Below, in pieces: positions 1-5,362 of a stretch of 5,607 nt of DNA. The position numbers and the translations under genes were made by a program. The stretch covers positions 1-5,607 of the forward strand of contig JAJZSC010000251.1 in assembly GCA_021849995.1 (NCBI GenBank), given 5' to 3'. How positions within the stretch are numbered: position 1 is the stretch's first letter; each line of letters opens with the position of its first letter. The notes below the pieces were generated by a model. It did no database searches, was not told the DNA's origin, and saw only the letters and a program-made list of their open reading frames with translations. The DNA is from Bacillota bacterium (GTDB taxonomy: Bacteria; Bacillota; Desulfitobacteriia; Desulfitobacteriales; Desulfitobacteriaceae).

Positions 1-60
1 CTCACAGAACCGTACGCACGGGCCACGTATACGGCTCCTGACTAACCTCAGTCACTTAAT
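1..60 (-). mobile_element. group II intron 3' fragment (domain V-like hairpin)
   Basis: On the minus strand, 37-7 reads GAGCCGUA-UACG-loop-CGUG-CG-UACGGUUC. This fits the layout of group II intron domain V: an 8-bp lower stem starting with an AGC triad, a 2-nt bulge on the 3' side and a short upper stem. The loop is 5 nt instead of the usual GNRA-capped 8 nt, giving 31 nt in place of about 34. A small hairpin (54-50 with 43-39) precedes it. Domain VI, with the branch-point A, would lie beyond the window edge. Only about 40 nt separate it from the operon terminator, so no full intron or reverse transcriptase can precede it; it would be a 5'-truncated or rearranged copy. Confidence 0.55.
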
Positions 61-74
61 GCCGGGCGAACAAG

Positions 75-102
75 AAAAAAAAGCACGGAAATTTCCGCGC
101 TT
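75..102 (-). terminator. intrinsic terminator closing the operon
   Basis: Read on the minus strand, positions 102-81 form a near-perfect inverted repeat (AAGCGCGGAAA / UUUCCGUGCUU, one G-U pair) that is immediately followed by a run of U from 82 to 75. The GC-rich lower stem with a U-tract is the classic Rho-independent design. It lies about 49 nt beyond the stop of the hydratase beta gene. On the plus strand there is no U-tract, so it serves only the minus-strand operon. Confidence 0.9.
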
Positions 103-150
103 AGGATGAAAGCTATATCTTATCCATGAAATTACGAAAAAGAAAGCTTT

Positions 151-708
151 TTACATTCTCCTGTATTTCGCCTTTCCTTCATCGTAAAGGTTATTTCCTT
201 CGCTATCGATAATAACAATTGCCGGAAAGTCTTTAACCACTAAACGGTGGACAGCCTCCGGACCAAGTTCGGGATAGGCTATAACTTCAGCTTGTTCTAT
301 TTTTTTGGCTAGTAGTGCACCTGACCCTCCGATAGCTGCAAAATATACCGCTCCATGTTCCTTCATGGCTTCGATGACTTCACCGGAACGCAGTCCTTTC
401 CCGATCATTCCAGTAAGACCTTCAGCAATCAGTAAGGGTGAGTAGGCATCCATCCGACCGCTGGTAGTAGGTCCAGCTGATCCAATTACCTGGCCGGGCT
501 TGGCAGGAGTCGGTCCAACAAAATAAATTATCTGGTCTTTCACATTAAACGGAAGCTCTTCACCCTTCTTTAAGGCCTCAATCATTCTCTTATGAGCTGC
601 ATCCCGTCCAGTATAAATTATTCCACTTATTAGTACATTATCGCCGGCCTTGAGTTTGGCCACCTTTTCCTTTATCAAGGGAGTTTCAAGCCTTACTGTC
701 TCCTCCAT
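151..708 (-). CDS. class I fumarate hydratase / tartrate dehydratase beta subunit
   Basis: This 185-residue protein corresponds to the C-terminal domain of single-chain class I fumarases and to TtdB, which supplies substrate-binding residues to the alpha subunit's cluster. Motifs seen in order: SGIIYTGRDAAHKRM (28-42), YFVGPTPAKPGQVIGSAGP (62-80), TTSGRMDAYSP (81-91), LTGMIGKG (98-105), YFAAIGGSGALLAKKI (122-137) and GPEAVHRLVVKDFPAIVIID (149-168). The length is typical of the separate beta subunit. The ATG shares one base with the TAA of the alpha gene (TAATG), with GGAGG inside the end of the alpha gene 8 nt upstream, which points to coupled translation and 1:1 stoichiometry. It is the last gene of the unit; an intrinsic terminator begins about 49 nt after the stop. 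Whether the true substrate is fumarate, tartrate or another dicarboxylate is undecided. Confidence 0.92.
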   Translation of the reverse strand: MEETVRLETPLIKEKVAKLKAGDNVLISGIIYTGRDAAHKRMIEALKKGEELPFNVKDQIIYFVGPTPAKPGQVIGSAGPTTSGRMDAYSPLLIAEGLTGMIGKGLRSGEVIEAMKEHGAVYFAAIGGSGALLAKKIEQAEVIAYPELGPEAVHRLVVKDFPAIVIIDSEGNNLYDEGKAKYRRM

Positions 709-1565
709 TACATATCCCTCCCCTTAAGTGTGATCTCTTTGTGCCTGGCTGCATGACAGTTTAAGTTTACAGCAACAGGCATACACGCTATGTGAGTAGG
801 ATATACCTCCAGGTGAACAGCCAGAGCAGTAGTAACACCGCCAAAGCCTTGAGGACCAATTCCAAGCTTGTTTACCCGCTCTAAAATTTCTTTTTCAACT
901 TTCGCTAGACGCTCATCCGGATTCGGCTCTCCAACTGGGCGCAGAAGAGATTTTTTGGCCAGATAAGTGGCCTTCTCCATGGTCCCTCCGACACCCACCC
1001 CGACAATAATCGGCGGACAGGGGTTACCACCGGCCTTATCAACTGTATCCACCACAAACTGGATTGCTCCTTCCAGTCCTTCTGAAGGCTTGCACATTTT
1101 GAGGGCGCCCATGTTTTCACTACCTGCGCCTTTTGGAGCTACAGTAATATGAAGCTCATCTCCTGGAACCATATCATAGTGGATTATAGCAGGAGTATTA
1201 TCTCCCGTGTTTTTGCGTTCAAACGGGTCATTCACCATGGATTTTCTCAAAAACCCATTGACATAGCCCCTGCGCACACCTTCGTTAAGGGCATCATGCA
1301 AAGTTCCTCCGGTGATATGCAAATCATGACCGATCTCCACAAAAAGGACGGCCATCCCGGTATCTTGGCACATCGGGACCTGCTCTTCCTCGGCTATAGT
1401 TGCATTCTCAATCAGCCTTTCAAATACCTCTCTACCAAGTGGTGACTCTTCTTGAGCCAGGGCCTGTCTAAAGCTGGCCATAACATCCGAGCCAAGATTG
1501 TAATTAGCTTCGATACAAAGCTTCTCGACAGCTTGAATAATCTCCTCTACATGGATTTCTTTCAT
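708..1565 (-). CDS. class I fumarate hydratase / tartrate dehydratase alpha subunit
   Basis: This 285-residue protein is the N-terminal-domain (alpha) subunit of an oxygen-sensitive [4Fe-4S] hydro-lyase of the class I fumarase/L-tartrate dehydratase (TtdA) family. It contains the three expected cluster cysteines: Cys66 in VPMCQDTGMAV, Cys183 in GNPCPPIIVGVGVGG, and Cys270 in VNLNCHAARH. Other family motifs are RKNTGDNTPAIIHYD (117-131), PKGAGSENMGALKM (144-157) and GPQGFGGVTTALAV (237-250). The usual reaction is fumarate plus water to malate; tartrate, mesaconate/citramalate or a related dicarboxylate are alternatives that sequence alone cannot exclude. ATG at 1565 has a strong GGGAGGAG ribosome binding site with a 6-nt spacer. 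The stop TAA overlaps the ATG of the beta gene by one base. A 94-bp gap separates it from the DUF4387 gene, so it may have its own promoter as well as read-through. Confidence 0.92.
   Translation of the reverse strand: MKEIHVEEIIQAVEKLCIEANYNLGSDVMASFRQALAQEESPLGREVFERLIENATIAEEEQVPMCQDTGMAVLFVEIGHDLHITGGTLHDALNEGVRRGYVNGFLRKSMVNDPFERKNTGDNTPAIIHYDMVPGDELHITVAPKGAGSENMGALKMCKPSEGLEGAIQFVVDTVDKAGGNPCPPIIVGVGVGGTMEKATYLAKKSLLRPVGEPNPDERLAKVEKEILERVNKLGIGPQGFGGVTTALAVHLEVYPTHIACMPVAVNLNCHAARHKEITLKGRDM
716..725 (-). promoter_or_regulatory. ribosome binding site of the hydratase beta gene inside the alpha gene
   Basis: AAGGGGAGGG on the minus strand lies inside the last codons of the alpha gene, with the GGAGG core 8 nt before the beta ATG at 708. 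Together with the TAATG junction it indicates coupled translation of the two subunits. Confidence 0.8.
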
Positions 1566-1659
1566 TCTGCACTCCTCCCTTTTTATTTCCTCTTAACCTC
1601 TGGTCAATTATATATCCGGGAAATTAGATAATCTACCACCAATTTCCTAAACTTTGCAT
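1566..1659 (-). promoter_or_regulatory. candidate internal promoter/operator before the hydratase genes
   Basis: This is the 94-bp gap between the DUF4387 and hydratase alpha genes. On the minus strand it has a perfect -10 hexamer TATAAT (1612-1607), but the position 17 bp upstream reads TAGATT, a poor -35, and there is no extended -10. Just upstream is a 7-bp inverted repeat GGAAATT / AATTTCC (1647-1641 and 1625-1619, 15-nt spacer) overlapping the expected -35 region, where a regulator could bind. No U-tract follows it, so it is not a terminator. Confidence 0.35.
1572..1579 (-). promoter_or_regulatory. strong ribosome binding site of the hydratase alpha gene
   Basis: GGGAGGAG, read on the minus strand, lies 6 nt before the ATG at 1565. 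It is among the best Shine-Dalgarno sequences in the window and fixes the alpha-subunit start. Confidence 0.85.
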
Positions 1660-1989
1660 CTAATTCCATGGGATATTTAAACTCAAAAGTGGAGCATGTT
1701 GTTGTGCCCCATAAACATCATTATCCCCTATATCGCCACCTACCCCTGGACGCTCAAAGGTAATCTTGATAGCCTTGGCAGGAGCAAATTCTACGAAAGA
1801 CATAATATTCTTAACTGGAATCGAATAGAGATCGGCTATTCTTTCCGGGGTAATGTATTTGCTCGCAACAACCCGGTCAAAAATCTCCTCGCTTTTGAAT
1901 ATGATATCCAGAGTTAATTCATAAGGCCCGGCATTTTTACTCCTAATAACCTCGGCAAGCTCGCGAATTGATATACTCTTTGCACTCAC
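1660..1989 (-). CDS. DUF4387 family protein, small partner of AtuA
   Basis: This 109-residue soluble protein has the DUF4387 signatures SKNAGPYELTLDIIF (17-31) near the N-terminus and DVYGAQQHAPLL (91-102) near the C-terminus, preceded by an ERPGVGG loop. The function is unknown. The start is GTG (1989-1987), overlapping the TGA of the AtuA gene in a GTGA junction. A G-rich tract (2003-1999) and AAGGAAG just upstream can serve as ribosome binding site, and initiation is probably coupled to termination of the AtuA gene. From established patterns, small domains of this sort occur either fused to the C-terminus of AtuA proteins or as separate neighbours, so I infer that the two polypeptides form one complex. 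The length is normal for the family and nothing looks broken. The short IPWN tail ends at a TAG. Confidence 0.87.
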   Translation of the reverse strand: MSAKSISIRELAEVIRSKNAGPYELTLDIIFKSEEIFDRVVASKYITPERIADLYSIPVKNIMSFVEFAPAKAIKITFERPGVGGDIGDNDVYGAQQHAPLLSLNIPWN

Positions 1990-3365
1990 TCTTCCTTACC
2001 CCCTACTTCTTCAAAGCTTAAAGGAAAAAGCTCCCTTGGATCTTCAACTTTGATTAAGTGGTGAACTGCAAACTGATAGACTTCCCCTGCTGTAAAGTCT
2101 GAAGGGGAATATGGAAAAGCGAGGTTACCTGCCGTAGCTAAGCGCCCCGGAAACCCGAAATGCAGCATTGTAGATCGTGTAAAACTGCAAATAGTATCAG
2201 CAAGTTCCTGATTCTGGGCTACAGCTTCAATTACTATCCCAAGCTCATGAGCTATTTTATCTTTTTCTGGTTCCAAGTCTCCCATTACTCCGTCTCTACC
2301 GTAAAGTTTAAACAAGAGTTGGTATTTCCCATCTAGTTCCCGAAAATTATCTTGGACTCGCTCACGCACACCGGAGATTATCTGATCAATTTTCTCGATG
2401 AAGACCGGGTCCCGGGCTCCGGCAATCGATACGGTCCGGTAGCCTACCAACCTGGCACCCTCTAATTTGATGGTATAAATATCAGCTGGAACAAACGTTG
2501 TGCCAGATACCCTGACTACTCGCTCATTAACCTGTTCGAACGTGGTTTTCTCCAAGTTAAGAACTCCTCCTGGCCCTGGAAGGATTACAGGGTTCGTTTT
2601 CTCATATAAAGTATGGGCAGCAACGGATGTAGTGGTACAGCGTCTGGACTGATTCATCGGTTCCAGTTCAAAGAAATCTTTGGAAAGCACCCCGAGCATG
2701 CAATCACTACCGGAACCGGGCAGTGAAGCAATCGAGGCACACTCCAGGATTTTCCCCATATGTAGAGCAAGTCCGGGATCAAACCCTTTCCAAATCGGAT
2801 AGGCAGCGAAAACTACCGGATCATAGGACCGGCCGGCAATTATAACATCTGCCCCGGCTTTAAGTGCTTCGACAAATGGTTCAAGTCCCATTTGTCCGAC
2901 TACTCTGGTGGCAGCTTCCAACTCTTCTCTAGAGAGGGGCTCACCTGGTGGTAAAGGAATGATATCTCCGGCTTCCAGCCTCTCAAGCAAGAGAGCTTTA
3001 TCAATTTCTGCATGAATGACAGCCATTTTAAAGCTAAGGGATTCTTCCTTGGCAATTTCATGAATTATCTCTAAGCACCAATCAAGGTGAGCATCCGCAC
3101 CAGAACCCCCTGCTGTCCCTACAATCACAGGAATGCTACGCTCACGTCCTGCTTTAAGCATAATAGACAGGTCACGCTTTACCGCTTGCGAGTCTGTAAA
3201 AGAAACCCCAGCTCCCAAGTAGTAAGGCCCTGGATCGGTAGATCCGGCATCTACTGCCAAAACATCAGGATTTCTTTTCATTCCCTCTTCAAACGATGAG
3301 ATTGGAAACCCATAACCTAAAATGGCAGTGGTGGATAACACAACTACTTTATCCTTGCTGGACAT
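1986..3365 (-). CDS. AtuA family protein (former DUF1446)
   Basis: This 459-residue soluble protein matches the AtuA family, named after a protein of the acyclic terpene (citronellol/geraniol) utilisation cluster of Pseudomonas. The biochemical role of the family is not established, and the name should not be taken as evidence of terpene use here. Family-like glycine-rich motifs seen: VDAGSTDPGPYYLGAG (38-53), IVGTAGGSGADAHLDW (81-96), GADVIIAGRSYDPVVFAA (171-188), LPGSGSDCMLGVL (215-227) and NPVILPGPGGVLNLE (258-272). There is no signal peptide or membrane segment. ATG at 3365 follows an AAGGGGGG ribosome binding site with a 5-nt spacer. The stop codon overlaps the GTG start of the DUF4387 gene, so the two are almost certainly translationally coupled. 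Pseudomonas-type AtuA proteins are longer; the C-terminal portion missing here is probably supplied by the next gene. Confidence 0.88.
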   Translation of the reverse strand: MSSKDKVVVLSTTAILGYGFPISSFEEGMKRNPDVLAVDAGSTDPGPYYLGAGVSFTDSQAVKRDLSIMLKAGRERSIPVIVGTAGGSGADAHLDWCLEIIHEIAKEESLSFKMAVIHAEIDKALLLERLEAGDIIPLPPGEPLSREELEAATRVVGQMGLEPFVEALKAGADVIIAGRSYDPVVFAAYPIWKGFDPGLALHMGKILECASIASLPGSGSDCMLGVLSKDFFELEPMNQSRRCTTTSVAAHTLYEKTNPVILPGPGGVLNLEKTTFEQVNERVVRVSGTTFVPADIYTIKLEGARLVGYRTVSIAGARDPVFIEKIDQIISGVRERVQDNFRELDGKYQLLFKLYGRDGVMGDLEPEKDKIAHELGIVIEAVAQNQELADTICSFTRSTMLHFGFPGRLATAGNLAFPYSPSDFTAGEVYQFAVHHLIKVEDPRELFPLSFEEVGGKEE

Positions 3366-3370
3366 TGTAT

Positions 3371-3378
3371 CCCCCCTT
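3371..3378 (-). promoter_or_regulatory. ribosome binding site of the AtuA-family gene
   Basis: AAGGGGGG on the minus strand precedes the ATG at 3365 by 5 nt. It lies downstream of the intergenic repeat and inverted repeat, so folding of those elements could affect access to it. Confidence 0.7.
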
Positions 3379-3401
3379 TATGTTCCCTTCAAAACCTGAA
3401 A

Positions 3402-3475
3402 TAGGCAAGATGCTATTGCGAAGTGAATCTTTACAGCAGAGGAGCGTCGTAAGTGTAGCAGCAGCAGCTTGCCTA
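3402..3475. repeat. long-loop inverted repeat after the activator gene
   Basis: TAGGCAAG (3402-3409) and CTTGCCTA (3468-3475) are perfect 8-bp inverted arms, and inside them TGCTA (3411-3415, within direct-repeat copy 1) and TAGCA (3456-3460) can extend the pairing after an asymmetric bulge. The activator stop codon is part of the right arm. No clean U-tract follows on the minus strand, so it is not a standard terminator; it could be a processing or stability element in the mRNA. Confidence 0.45.
3403..3425. repeat. intergenic direct repeat, copy 1
   Basis: This 23-bp stretch in the gap between the activator and AtuA genes matches 4325-4347 at 21 of 23 positions in the same orientation; mismatches are at 3413 and 3421. 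Similarity resumes with an exact 8-mer AATCTTTA (3426-3433), which in the other copy lies 9 nt further on. It lies just upstream of the AtuA ribosome binding site. Confidence 0.75.
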
Positions 3476-4267
3476 CATGTTATCAGCGCCATAGACACAG
3501 CATCCAATAGCACCATTAAACTGCGGCTCGGGCGGGATAACGACTGCCCTGCCAGTTCCCTCTCTCAGGAGTTTGGCTACTGCCTTGTTATGAGCAACCC
3601 CGCCGGCAAAGACTAATACTTCACTTTGGAAAGACCTTAGAAGCGGAAGAATCCGTTTCACGATTGTGGCATTAATACCAGCGGCTAAGCGAGGAAGAGG
3701 CGCGCCTTCCACAATCTGACCTATCAGCTCACTTTCCCCAAACACGGCACAAGTTGAACTTAGCTCAACCGGGTCTTCAGCATGCTTTCCGAGTTCCTCG
3801 ACATCCATCCCTAAGACGACGCTCATGTTTTCAAGATACCTGCCTGAAGAAGCAGCACATTTATCATTAGTAAGAAAATCCATCATTCTGCCCTTCTTCA
3901 CCTGAATGATCTTACTGTCTTGTCCTCCCAAATCCACAAGTGTAAAGTCCTTTAGACCAGTCTGGTGGATCGCTCCTAACACATGGGCCTTTAACTCTGG
4001 AATAGTCTCCCCGCCAGCCAACTCCAAGGTATTCCGCCCATAACCGGTAGAGACAAGCTTATCTACCCTCGGCAGACCTAAAGCTTCAAAATCCACTACA
4101 AGCTTTCCCTCCCGCTTGCGGCCATATTCCCGGTAAAACTTAATCGTGTCAAGCCGCTCAAAGCGGTCAATTTGAAGTTTTTCATCCTCTGGCCCAAGCT
4201 TCATGAAAGCAATTTTTACACTTCTACTTCCTAGATCAATTCCGCCGATTGTTAGTTCTGACAACAA
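3473..4267 (-). CDS. acyl-CoA dehydratase activase (HgdC/BadF/BcrA-type ATPase)
   Basis: This 264-residue protein is the ATP-dependent electron donor (archerase) of 2-hydroxyacyl-CoA dehydratases. Known members are homodimers of the ASKHA fold that share one [4Fe-4S] cluster and couple ATP hydrolysis to electron transfer. Motifs seen: phosphate-binding loop IGGIDLGSRSVKIA (7-20); VSTGYGRN (72-79); second phosphate loop VDLGGQDSK (111-119); cluster ligand Cys137 in NDKCAASSGRYLE; cluster ligand Cys173 in STCAVFGESELI; and the adenosine motif FAGGVAHN (220-227). The length is normal for the family. The start appears to be TTG: two consecutive TTG codons (4267-4262) lie 6 and 9 nt after AGGAAG, with no ATG or GTG suitably placed. 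It follows the dehydratase gene after 87 bp, whereas in hgdCAB the activator comes first. Pairing with the upstream gene indicates a working radical dehydratase/reductase system. Confidence 0.93.
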   Translation of the reverse strand: MLSELTIGGIDLGSRSVKIAFMKLGPEDEKLQIDRFERLDTIKFYREYGRKREGKLVVDFEALGLPRVDKLVSTGYGRNTLELAGGETIPELKAHVLGAIHQTGLKDFTLVDLGGQDSKIIQVKKGRMMDFLTNDKCAASSGRYLENMSVVLGMDVEELGKHAEDPVELSSTCAVFGESELIGQIVEGAPLPRLAAGINATIVKRILPLLRSFQSEVLVFAGGVAHNKAVAKLLREGTGRAVVIPPEPQFNGAIGCCVYGADNM

Positions 4268-4273
4268 ATTCCA

Positions 4274-4279
4274 CTTCCT
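4274..4279 (-). promoter_or_regulatory. ribosome binding site supporting the TTG start of the activator
   Basis: AGGAAG on the minus strand lies 6 nt before the first of two tandem TTG codons (4267-4262) and 9 nt before the second. No ATG or GTG lies at a suitable distance, so this site supports a TTG start, with the exact one of the two undecided. Confidence 0.65.
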
Positions 4280-4324
4280 ATAGCTACGTTTTACAAGAAA
4301 AGCATGACTTAGATCTACTTAGAA

Positions 4325-4347
4325 AGGCAAGATGATATTGCGTAGTG
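4325..4347. repeat. intergenic direct repeat, copy 2
   Basis: This is the second copy of the 23-bp element, in the gap between the dehydratase and activator genes. After a 9-nt insertion (4348-4356) relative to copy 1, the exact AATCTTTA (4357-4364) falls inside the last codons of the dehydratase gene. The element therefore sits directly after a gene's stop codon here, while copy 1 lies about 50 nt after the activator stop. Confidence 0.75.
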
Positions 4348-4354
4348 GTCTTGG

Positions 4355-5362
4355 TCAATCTTTAAGCATATGCAGAAAAGATTCCAAACGCATCTTAGTG
4401 CGAGCATCGAGCAAACTCGGATTTTCACCTTCTATAGTAAGAATCGGATAGTCTACCTTTTTGCGAACAATTAGATCTTCGATTTGCCTGTAACAGAAAC
4501 TCTGTGTGTAATGAATTATTCCATCCAAGTTCCTTATCTCTGCTTCTCTGTTAATATCAGCGATCCGGCCAAAAACAGGGTACGGGTAAGTATACAGCCT
4601 ATACTGTTCAACTATATTATCTGTCTCAAAGGGCATCGAGAATTGCCTTTGAACTTCATTAAACACGACTCTAGCCCCTTGCTCTTCCAAGAAATCATAT
4701 AAATCAGTGAAAATCGGCGGTACTCCTATATAGCCTAGACGGATTTCCCGCTTCTGATTTCTGGTTGGATAACGCTTGGTATGAGACTCTCGTGCCTTAG
4801 CTTTGGAGATGAATTCCTCCATCTCTGAGGCATACTGCTCAGGGTTTCCATTAAAATCCGAACAAGAGACCAGATAAAGATGGTTTTCAAACCCCGATAC
4901 CTTATCTTCCTCCCAGGTCAACCGGTCAATCTCCCAGGCCAAAGCTCTCACCTTATCCAGCCGCTTCTTCTGGATTTTCACTTCCTCCCACGTAGTCCCC
5001 AGAGCCCGGATGAGCTTATCCATCTTTAACTCAAGCAGTTCTTTGTCCCGATCATATGGAAAAGCAAAAGGAATAATCTCCATCCCTTCTACTTCCCAGG
5101 TTTCCATCAGAGCATGGGTATTACTGCAATCCCCTTGTGTCACCGCAATTATTTTACGAATTTCCGGATTCATCAAAGCTGTCGAATATAAACCCTTGAT
5201 CCAGCCGCAGACATTGCGGGGATAACCGGCAAGCTCTGCCTCCTCAACCCTTTTCATGGATTCGGAACTAGTGATAAAGACATTATTTAGATCTACCGGA
5301 GTTTCCCCAGCAGCATAGATTACCTCAACTGGAACAGTTGTGGTTAAACCAATCTTTCCCAT
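4355..5362 (-). CDS. 2-hydroxyacyl-CoA dehydratase family subunit (HgdB/BcrC/YjiM-like)
   Basis: This 335-residue protein belongs to the 2-hydroxyacyl-CoA dehydratase / benzoyl-CoA reductase subunit family. These cytoplasmic proteins hold a [4Fe-4S] cluster and receive a high-energy electron from an ATP-hydrolysing activator, encoded here by the next gene. Family hallmarks seen: an N-terminal segment PVEVIYAAGETPVDL (11-25); Cys52 in RNVCGWIKG; Cys79 in TQGDCSNTH; the second-domain start GYIGVPPIFTDLYDFLEEQGARVV (in part, 210-233); and the C-terminal DGIIHYTQSFC (280-290, Cys290) followed by YPILTIEGENPS and a final helix RTKMRLESFLHML. Cys52, Cys79 and Cys290 fit the usual three cluster ligands; Cys167 is an extra cysteine. 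At 335 residues it is somewhat shorter than HgdB-type subunits. Characterised dehydratases are heterodimers, but no second subunit is encoded nearby, so it may be a homodimer or use a distant partner. The ATG is preceded by AAGGAG at a rather long spacing (12 nt). The family call is secure; the substrate is unknown. Confidence 0.9.
   Translation of the reverse strand: MGKIGLTTTVPVEVIYAAGETPVDLNNVFITSSESMKRVEEAELAGYPRNVCGWIKGLYSTALMNPEIRKIIAVTQGDCSNTHALMETWEVEGMEIIPFAFPYDRDKELLELKMDKLIRALGTTWEEVKIQKKRLDKVRALAWEIDRLTWEEDKVSGFENHLYLVSCSDFNGNPEQYASEMEEFISKAKARESHTKRYPTRNQKREIRLGYIGVPPIFTDLYDFLEEQGARVVFNEVQRQFSMPFETDNIVEQYRLYTYPYPVFGRIADINREAEIRNLDGIIHYTQSFCYRQIEDLIVRKKVDYPILTIEGENPSLLDARTKMRLESFLHMLKD

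Noticed and set aside
143..150. AAAGCTTT palindrome between the hydratase beta stop and the terminator
   Set aside because: Too short and AT-rich for a meaningful hairpin; the convincing terminator is the one at 102-75.
905..1120. Open frame in the plus strand and other frames opposite the hydratase alpha gene (also 1149-1445)
   Set aside because: These lie wholly antisense to a gene with intact catalytic motifs, show no family resemblance and have low-complexity composition typical of shadow frames.
1986..3365. Reading the AtuA gene as evidence for acyclic terpene degradation
   Set aside because: No other terpene-utilisation genes (geranyl-CoA carboxylase, citronellyl-CoA dehydrogenase) are present; the family name alone is not evidence.
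3296..3616. Plus-strand open frame crossing the gap between the activator and AtuA genes
   Set aside because: It overlaps both flanking genes on the opposite strand, has no recognisable domain, and its cysteine/tryptophan-rich translation looks like noise.
4313..4322. ATCTACTTAG repeated at 5407-5416, both upstream of gene starts
   Set aside because: A 10-bp exact match is expected several times by chance in a window of this size, and the flanks do not align.
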